DNA from: a virus
IMG/VR virus record: IMGVR_UViG_3300037993_000667
Coordinates: 1-42,898 of that record
Length of the DNA: 42,898 nt
Strand: one strand, 5' to 3'
This document shows, one piece after another, positions 37,384 through 42,898 of this stretch. The translations under genes were made by a program, and so were the position numbers. Position 1 is the first letter of the stretch; every line of letters begins with the position of its first letter. The notes beneath the pieces are model-generated. The model saw nothing but the letters and a program-made list of their open reading frames with translations, was not told the origin of the DNA and made no database searches.

Positions 37384-38034
37384 TTGCCCCGCCAGGTCTC
37401 GACTGCCGCGGCGGCCCAGCTCGTCGCCAGCTACGTGCGCATGGCTGTTTTTGTCAGCGCTCAGTTTCTCTCGGAAACCAGTTATGTTTGGAGCGGCTTC
37501 GGGCCAATCACCACGCCCGCGGGACTGGCGGTACCGGCGCAGACCTGGAAAGGCCTTGGCGCGCTCGGTTCCATCGGCACCATCGCCGAAGACTCTACGC
37601 TCACCGCCCAGGGGATCACTATCGGGCTCAGCGGCATCGACCCTGATCTGCTTGGCGACTGCATGGCCGAAGTCCAGCAGGGACTTCCGGTCAACATTTA
37701 TCTGGTGTTTTTCAACGCCGACGGAACGATCATCGACGGCATCATGTGCTATTCAGGCCGTATGGACCAGCCCTCGTTCGATGAGGGCGTCGATAAGTGC
37801 ACGATCACCATTGCCTGCGAGAACCGCCTCAGCGACCTGCAGCGGGCCTCGCAGCGGCGCTATACCTACCAGGACCAGGCGCAGCGCTATCCCGCCGACA
37901 AGGGTTTGCGGTACATCGCTCAGAGCCAGGACTGGAACGGAGGCTGGGGGCAAGGTTCAGACTGGTCCAACGCGGTTGTCGCTGCGACTTCAGCCTTCGC
38001 CGGGCCATGGGCCGGCATCGGCGGCGGCAGATAG
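37384..38034 (+). CDS. minor tail protein
   Basis: A 216-residue protein from TTG 37384, preceded by GGAGCGAGGTAG. AVFVSAQFLSETSYVWSGFGPITTPAGLAVPAQTWKGLGALGSIGTIAEDSTLTAQGITIGLSGIDPDL, MCYSGRMDQPSFDEG and ITIACENRLSDLQRASQRRYT is the pattern of siphophage minor tail proteins that lie between the distal tail gene and the NlpC-like gene. It probably forms part of the tail tip. Its exact family is not certain. Confidence 0.75.
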   Translation: MPRQVSTAAAAQLVASYVRMAVFVSAQFLSETSYVWSGFGPITTPAGLAVPAQTWKGLGALGSIGTIAEDSTLTAQGITIGLSGIDPDLLGDCMAEVQQGLPVNIYLVFFNADGTIIDGIMCYSGRMDQPSFDEGVDKCTITIACENRLSDLQRASQRRYTYQDQAQRYPADKGLRYIAQSQDWNGGWGQGSDWSNAVVAATSAFAGPWAGIGGGR

Positions 38035-38036
38035 CC

Positions 38037-38216
38037 GTGAGGTGCCTCTGGTATGACCACGTGCACTACGAGGGCATTCACCTTGGCCCCATCGGCCCGA
38101 GCGATCTCTTCTTGCTGCGCGCGGCTCGCGTTAGCTGGCCCGAACTCGAAGCTGTAGTGAAAGGCGAAGCGCCGCCGGAGGCGCACAGTACCGGCCGCAT
38201 CTGGGACCGCCCCTAA
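38037..38216 (+). CDS. small conserved phage tail-region protein
   Basis: A 59-residue protein from GTG 38037. RCLWYDHVHYEGIHLGPIGPSDLFLLRAARVSWPELEAVVKGEAPPEAH looks compact and conserved-like (HLGP..P.DLFxLRAARVSWxEL). It starts two bases after the previous stop. I do not know its function; its position suggests a tail-assembly helper. Confidence 0.65.
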   Translation: MRCLWYDHVHYEGIHLGPIGPSDLFLLRAARVSWPELEAVVKGEAPPEAHSTGRIWDRP

Positions 38217-38258
38217 ATCGAACGCTCGGCATCTGAAACCTGAAATCGAAACTCTGCA

Positions 38259-38696
38259 ATGGCTCTCAAGCGTGCTGATGATTGGCCGGAGCGCCTTCAC
38301 GAGGCGATCCAGGCGCAGCGCCGTTTGCCCTTTGCCTGGGGCTCGCACGACTGCGCTCTCTTTGTTGCCGACTGCATCTGGGCGATGACCGGAACGGATC
38401 TGGCGGCCGACTACCGCGGCAAATACACCGACGAGGCCGGAGCCGCGGCAACCATCAAGCAAGTAACCGGCGGCTCGACTGTCGAAGACGTCGCCATCAA
38501 AGCGGCGAAAGATCACGGGCTTGCCGAGATCTCGCCCAAGCTGGCACAGCGCGGCGACATGCTTTTGTTTGACCTGGCGGGCGGCCCGACTTTGGCGATC
38601 GTGAACCTCGACGGCGTCCACGCCCTGGCCGTTTCCCCCAAGGGCCTCACGCGCCTGCGCACGCTCGACGCCAAACGCGCCTGGCGCACATCGTGA
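38259..38696 (+). CDS. DUF6950 / NlpC-P60-like tail protein
   Basis: A 145-residue protein from ATG 38259. LPFAWGSHDCALFVADCIWAMTG with Cys32 as candidate nucleophile, DYRGKYTDEAGAA, RGDMLLFDL and a later GVHALAVSPKGL with a candidate His follow the DUF6950 and NlpC/P60 arrangement. Such proteins sit in the tail tip of many siphophages and may open peptidoglycan during DNA entry. It lies right before the J-like tip gene, which is the usual order. Confidence 0.85.
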   Translation: MALKRADDWPERLHEAIQAQRRLPFAWGSHDCALFVADCIWAMTGTDLAADYRGKYTDEAGAAATIKQVTGGSTVEDVAIKAAKDHGLAEISPKLAQRGDMLLFDLAGGPTLAIVNLDGVHALAVSPKGLTRLRTLDAKRAWRTS

Positions 38697-38778
38697 CGTT
38701 CATTTGCTCTATGCATTCTTATTCAGGACAAATTCTATATAGGGGTCCCCAACGGGGCTCGGCTCGTTGGGGTGACTG
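38697..38778 (+). promoter_or_regulatory. AT-rich gap and hairpin before tail tip gene
   Basis: This 82-base gap is AT-rich (ATTCTTATTCAGGACAAATT, then CTATATAGG, a -10-like element). A perfect 8-bp hairpin CCCCAACG (38747-38754) / CGTTGGGG (38765-38772) ends six bases before the ATG, and its 3' arm TTGGGG is the only ribosome-binding-like sequence. The hairpin may thus hide the binding site until opened. Confidence 0.4.
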
Positions 38779-41364
38779 ATGCCGCAAGCGATCGAAGGCG
38801 TCGGCCTGGCCCTCGGCATGGGCGTAGCTGCCTTTCTCGACCCCGCACTGATCCCGTTTCTTATTCAGATTGCGCCCGAGGTCCTCAGCATCAGCGCCGC
38901 GCTGGTGCTGGAGGGCATTGCCAGCCTTCTTCGCTCGCCGGTCGGCACCACGGTTGCCATCCGCCAGCCGCAGGCATACCGCACGGCCGTCTACGGTCGC
39001 GCCCGCATGGGGGGCACCTTCTTCCCCGTCGCGACGACAGATGGCGCAGGCACCATGCATCTGATCGTCATCCACTGCGATGGCCCGGTCGAGGGCTGCA
39101 ATGGCCTCTATTTCGACGGCCGCCAGGTCTTTGTCAACGAGAGCGGCGACTCCATCGACGCCACTTACTATGACAACGAAGGCAACGCCTATAACTTTCA
39201 CAGTAAAGTGCATTGGGAGTTTTTCGACGGCACCCAGACCACGGCGTGCGCCACGCTGGTCGCGGCCAACGTCGGCTGGGACGCCTCCTGCGTCCTCAAC
39301 GGCATCTGTTATAGCTACCTGCGTTTGCAGTACGACGTCGGAATCTTTCTCAGCGGCATCCCGGGGATCCGCGCCGACATCGTCGGCAAGAACGATATCT
39401 ACGATCCACGCACCGGCCTAACCGGCTACACCGAAAACTGGGCGCTCTGCGTCGCCGATTTCCTCTGTCACAACCCGGACAGCTACGGTCTGGGCTGCAA
39501 CTATTCCAGCGAAATAGATCAGGATCAGCTCATCGCCGCGGCCAACATCTGCGACGAAGCTGTGGCGCTTGCAGGTCCTCCACTGTGGCAGGCAAATCAG
39601 CAGTATTACGTTGGCCAAAGCGTGAACGGCGGCGGCTATATGCAGGTCTGTACCCAGGCGGGCACCAGCGGTGCCACCGCGCCGAGTTGGAACGCTACGC
39701 TCGACGGCACGACCGGTGATGGCAGCAGCAGCCCGCAGTTGCAGTGGCAGAACCAGGGCTCAGCCACCGGCCTCACCGAGCCGCGCTATGCCATGAATGG
39801 CGCCTTCTCGATGGACCGCGCAGCCGGCGACATCCTCAATGAGATGATGACGGCGGCCGCCGGCCGCATCGTCTACATTGGCGGCACGTGGAAGATCTTT
39901 CCGGCCGCGTGGGCCGGGCCATCGCTCTCGCTCACCGACGACGATTTGATCGGCCCCATCAAGTGGAGCTCGAAGCGCAAGTATCGCGACCTGGTCAACG
40001 GCGCCAAGGGCACGTTCGTCTGTCCTGTTTATCCGTATCTCGCGGCCGGCCCTGGTCTACCGCTCAATCAGAAGCAGAGCGGCGTCTTCAATGGCGAGTG
40101 GCAGCCGACAGACTTCCCGCCATATTGCCAGGACGCGTTGCACGGCTACGCGAGCGATGCGAATTATACGGCTGATGGCAGCGTCCGCCTCTGGCTCGAT
40201 ACGCGCTTTCCTTACACCATCTCCGCGGCGGCCGTGCAGCGCCTCGCTAAGATCATGCTGCTCCGCAATCGCCAGCAAGGCCTCGGCTCGCTGCCGTGCA
40301 AGCAGACTTCGCTACTCTCGCAGACGCTCGATGTGATCGAGGTGACGCACTCGCGCTGGGCGGCGAACGGATGGACAAATAAGCTGCTCGAGGTCGCCGG
40401 CACGCGGCTCAACTTCAAGACCGAAAGCGGCCGCGGCAAGAATCGCAAGCCGCCACGCTTCTACGTCGAACTTGACGTGCAGGAGACCGACCCGTCGGTA
40501 TATGCATGGTCGACCAGCGAAGAGTTGACCATCGAAGATGGCCCCTCGCCGGCCGTGGCGCTGCTGACGAACGTCGCCACGCCCGCAACGGTCACGCTCG
40601 AGTCCGGACCGGCCGAGGTCATCGCCGGCGCCGACGGCGTCAAGCGCAGCCAGATACTCGTCTCGTGGGACACGCCGACCGATCTCTCAATTCTGAACGG
40701 CGGCAGCATGGAGCTGCAATATCAGCAAGTCGGCACGAGCGCGTGGACCCCGGCCGGGACCTTCGATGCGGGCGTTTCGGAGGCATACATCGGCAACGTC
40801 AACGACGGCCAACAGTATCTTGTGCGGCTCAGGTGCATCAGCGTCGCCGGCGTGCCCTCGAATTGGGTGGTTGCCGGGCCGATCACGGTGAGCAACACCT
40901 ATTCGGAGATCACTACCAGCGGTCTCTCGCTGAACATCCCGTTTAATCAGTCCAACGACCTCACGCTCATGCCGGTGTACTCGGGAACGACCGGCGTGGT
41001 GGGCCAGTACGGTTTCGAAGCGTACGGACCCGGAGGCCCGGGGACCTCGGGGACACAGACGCTCGGCGATGGCAGCACGGTGACGATTCCGCCAGTGCTC
41101 GCGCTTGGACAGAGTCCGTCGACCTCTTACACCGTCTTTTACATTCCCAGCGCGGGCAACTTTTTTTGCGTGCCGCTTAGCGATACCGGAGCGGCAATCC
41201 CAGACGGCTATCTGATTCTTGGCAGCTTTACCACGATGGGTGGCCTGTCCAATTGGCGGGCGGCCCCGGGAGTTGTGGGCGGTGGGGCTGCCGGCGGCAT
41301 GGGCGGTCCGCGCGCCGGCACTGTCAGTCCCACGCCAGTCTCTGGAGGAGTGAACGGGGTCTAG
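38779..41364 (+). CDS. tail tip / host specificity protein (J-like)
   Basis: An 861-residue protein from ATG 38779. Residues 1-55 are hydrophobic (GVGLALGMGVAAFLDPALIPFLIQIAPEVLSISAALVL), next comes a hub-like region (RQPQAYRTAVYGRARMGG, CDGPVEGCNGLYFDGRQV). About residues 272-335 have a carbohydrate-binding-like insert (LWQANQQYYVGQSVNGGGYMQVCTQAGTSGATAPSW). ILNEMMTAAAGRIVYIGGTWKIFP and TRFPYTISAAAVQRLAKIMLLRNRQ are typical of J-like tail tips. A fibronectin-III-like domain lies at about 610-705, and the end is Gly-rich. It probably contacts the host receptor. Confidence 0.85.
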   Translation: MPQAIEGVGLALGMGVAAFLDPALIPFLIQIAPEVLSISAALVLEGIASLLRSPVGTTVAIRQPQAYRTAVYGRARMGGTFFPVATTDGAGTMHLIVIHCDGPVEGCNGLYFDGRQVFVNESGDSIDATYYDNEGNAYNFHSKVHWEFFDGTQTTACATLVAANVGWDASCVLNGICYSYLRLQYDVGIFLSGIPGIRADIVGKNDIYDPRTGLTGYTENWALCVADFLCHNPDSYGLGCNYSSEIDQDQLIAAANICDEAVALAGPPLWQANQQYYVGQSVNGGGYMQVCTQAGTSGATAPSWNATLDGTTGDGSSSPQLQWQNQGSATGLTEPRYAMNGAFSMDRAAGDILNEMMTAAAGRIVYIGGTWKIFPAAWAGPSLSLTDDDLIGPIKWSSKRKYRDLVNGAKGTFVCPVYPYLAAGPGLPLNQKQSGVFNGEWQPTDFPPYCQDALHGYASDANYTADGSVRLWLDTRFPYTISAAAVQRLAKIMLLRNRQQGLGSLPCKQTSLLSQTLDVIEVTHSRWAANGWTNKLLEVAGTRLNFKTESGRGKNRKPPRFYVELDVQETDPSVYAWSTSEELTIEDGPSPAVALLTNVATPATVTLESGPAEVIAGADGVKRSQILVSWDTPTDLSILNGGSMELQYQQVGTSAWTPAGTFDAGVSEAYIGNVNDGQQYLVRLRCISVAGVPSNWVVAGPITVSNTYSEITTSGLSLNIPFNQSNDLTLMPVYSGTTGVVGQYGFEAYGPGGPGTSGTQTLGDGSTVTIPPVLALGQSPSTSYTVFYIPSAGNFFCVPLSDTGAAIPDGYLILGSFTTMGGLSNWRAAPGVVGGGAAGGMGGPRAGTVSPTPVSGGVNGV

Positions 41365-41365
41365 C

Positions 41366-41800
41366 ATGTCAATCGATCTGGTCAGCACGAGCATAGACGT
41401 AGAAGCAAAACAAGAGCATGTCGTCCTGATGGATGATTATGGCGCTTCTTTCCATCTCTATATTCCCGTCTCAGCGGGAGCCAGCCGCCAAACGCTCATC
41501 AATGCCAAAGTTGTGCTGATGCAGGCCAACCAGACCAACATGGAGAGCTACGCGGCGGCAAACAGCATCGACCTCAGCGCGCAGAAGACCGCAGGGGCGG
41601 CTAAAAAACAGGCGCTGCTCGCAAAAGCCGCGCCGACGGTAGCAGCCGCGATGAAGGCAACCACGGCCGCCGCGCAGGCAGCGAGTGCCCCGGCAAGCTC
41701 AGCTTCCGCGGTAAATAGCTCCCAACCAGCGCAGCCAGCGGCTGCCAATTCGGCGGCTGCAGCTCCAGCAGTCGCGCCGCCAGCGACCAAACCCGCCTAG
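41366..41800 (+). CDS. hypothetical protein with Ala-rich tail
   Basis: A 144-residue protein from ATG 41366, one base after the preceding stop. The first ~45 residues look like a beta-rich domain (EHVVLMDDYGASFHLYIPVS), followed by a helix and a long Ala/Ser/Pro-rich, probably disordered end. It is placed between the tip protein and the tail fibre and may be a small tail accessory or fibre-assembly protein. Confidence 0.6.
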   Translation: MSIDLVSTSIDVEAKQEHVVLMDDYGASFHLYIPVSAGASRQTLINAKVVLMQANQTNMESYAAANSIDLSAQKTAGAAKKQALLAKAAPTVAAAMKATTAAAQAASAPASSASAVNSSQPAQPAAANSAAAAPAVAPPATKPA

Positions 41801-41837
41801 CTCATCAGGCGAAATCAGACCTTATCCGGACAATCTC

Positions 41838-42898
41838 ATGAAACGCTTTCGCTTATTGACAGCGCTCGCCGGGGCCCCCGGCAAGGCTCTGATTGCTGGG
41901 GTGATCGTCGCCGTGTCGTTGTTGTTGCTCAGCGCGTCGGCTCAAGCCTCGAACTTCACCCCGATCTCCGCCTCGCACATCTACCAGGACGGCGGCGGCA
42001 ATCTGCTCGCCAGCGGCCAGGCTTGTTTCATCGCGCAACCTCTGGGCGCGAGTTTGCCAATCCCATTCAACGTCAATGGCGCGGGCATCGCTCTGCCGGA
42101 GGGTACCGCCTGTTGGCAAATCACAAACGGTGTGCTCGCCGCGGGAGCGCAGGTGGTTGATTCCAATCTGAGCCATCCGCAGTACATGCAGTACCAGATT
42201 GTAATTACCGACGAGACGAGCGGCGGAAGCTACGCCATCGGCACCACGCAGATCACCTGCAGCATTAGCCCCACGCCCTCCAATTGCACAAGCGGCACCT
42301 GGTCGCTTGATGGCTATCAGCCAAAAATGTCGGCCATGTCGCTGGTGGAGACGGGACCGATGGGACCGATGGGACCGATGGGACCTCCTGGGCCGGCCGG
42401 GGCCATGGGCTCTTACGCTGGCGTCTACAGCGCAACCGTGGGCTACAACCTCGGCGACATCGTCTACTACAACGGCGCCAGCTACGTCTCACTCGCCGCC
42501 TGCAATGTCGGAGCCCAGCCGGATGTGAGCCCGAGCGCATGGTCGCTGCTGGTGGCAGCGGCTGGAGTGCAGATTGCCGGCGACCTGGGCGGAACGAATA
42601 ATCTGCCGCAAGTCACCTCGACGCACCTCAGCGCGCCGCTTCCGGTGGCGCAAGGCGGCACCGGCACCAGTACCGGCGCGATTGGCGTCGACGGCACGGG
42701 TGTGCCCAACGCCAATCTCAGCTCGACGACGCCTTCGGCCGACACTGGTTTTGTGCAGGCGACGCTGAAGAAGAGCGGCAGCAACATCTCGATCGAGTGT
42801 CCCTCGGCGGCGACGCAGGGCGCGGCAGCCGACAGCGCGGTGGTGCACAATACGGGCGATGAGACGATCCACGGCACGAAGACGTTTGATACTGTCGC
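41838..42898 (+). CDS. tail fibre-like protein with signal peptide and collagen-like repeat (partial)
   Basis: An open frame from ATG 41838 runs off the right end (353 codons seen). Residues 1-37 look like a Sec signal peptide (KALIAGVIVAVSLLLLSASAQA). Residues 173-190 are collagen-like triplets (GPM x3, GPP, GPA, GAM), encoded by a 9-base tandem GGACCGATG x3. GYNLGDIVYYNGASYVSL...SPSAWSLL is like a chitin-binding type 5/12 module, and LPVAQGGTGTSTGAIG is a common tail-fibre repeat. It probably makes trimeric receptor-binding fibres; an export signal on it is odd. Confidence 0.8.
   Translation, partial: MKRFRLLTALAGAPGKALIAGVIVAVSLLLLSASAQASNFTPISASHIYQDGGGNLLASGQACFIAQPLGASLPIPFNVNGAGIALPEGTACWQITNGVLAAGAQVVDSNLSHPQYMQYQIVITDETSGGSYAIGTTQITCSISPTPSNCTSGTWSLDGYQPKMSAMSLVETGPMGPMGPMGPPGPAGAMGSYAGVYSATVGYNLGDIVYYNGASYVSLAACNVGAQPDVSPSAWSLLVAAAGVQIAGDLGGTNNLPQVTSTHLSAPLPVAQGGTGTSTGAIGVDGTGVPNANLSSTTPSADTGFVQATLKKSGSNISIECPSAATQGAAADSAVVHNTGDETIHGTKTFDTV

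Noticed and set aside
1-42898. CRISPR arrays, insertion sequences, rRNA genes and toxin-antitoxin pairs
   Set aside because: None was found: the only tandem array is coding, and no transposase, Cas or rRNA sequence is recognisable.

Overview
The window is one long, almost entirely rightward-transcribed genome segment of a temperate-type tailed phage (siphovirus layout, HK97-like head), very GC-rich, with genes packed head to tail by 1-4 base overlaps and frequent GTG/TTG starts. It begins with the 5' half of a tRNA-Val(UAC) gene that breaks off just after the anticodon loop, which suggests a prophage junction or an attP site. No integrase, CI-type repressor, holin or endolysin is visible, and the last gene runs off the right end, so the element is incomplete here. 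The host is probably a high-GC environmental bacterium. An intergenic copy of a GTCATCCTGAGC...GCGAAGGATC repeat is of a kind I associate with Acidobacteriota, but that assignment is an inference.

Region 1 (200-5149): a run of about 15 tiny early genes (many Cys-rich), a DUF5131 (phage Gp37/Gp68) protein and an ASCH-domain protein. Most boundaries carry one recurring sequence of the form GGNGGTGCNGC-(A/G)TG, so many proteins end in Gly-Gly-Ala-Ala. Region 2 (5136-11554): a DUF6745-type protein carrying a 675-bp array of 75 nine-base units, zinc-finger/HTH regulators, two Fis-like HTH proteins, a DUF4031 protein, a tandem paralogue pair and one apparent frameshift. Region 3 (11551-15148): a HerA/FtsK-like ATPase and a probable replication/regulatory HTH protein, ending in a terminator. 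Region 4 (15215-15841): an AT-richer non-coding interval with several perfect inverted repeats and a DnaA-box-like site.

Region 5 (15842-24311): HNH endonuclease, candidate cos region, P27-type small terminase, large terminase, small membrane protein, portal, a bacterioferritin-like protein, a ClpP-type head protease with unusual C-terminal modules, and the HK97 major capsid protein. Region 6 (24501-31390): head-tail joining genes, interrupted by a 4.1-kb cassette of a secreted nuclease, a small protein and four unrelated glycosyltransferases. Region 7 (31462-42898): tail tube, tail chaperones with a probable -1 frameshift, a membrane-anchored HIRAN pair, tape measure, an apparently self-contained small transcription unit (moron), minor tail proteins, a NlpC/P60-like tail protein, a J-like tip protein, and a tail fibre with signal peptide, collagen-like repeat and carbohydrate-binding-like segment.

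The most unusual points are the two-bit 9-nt array, the ferritin-like protein in the head operon, the glycosyltransferase cassette (including a procollagen-glycosyltransferase-like enzyme in a phage with collagen-like virion proteins), a pair of inverted 54-55-bp structured repeats with variable hairpin cores, and hairpin-rich non-coding tracts bracketing both the capsid and tail-tube genes.
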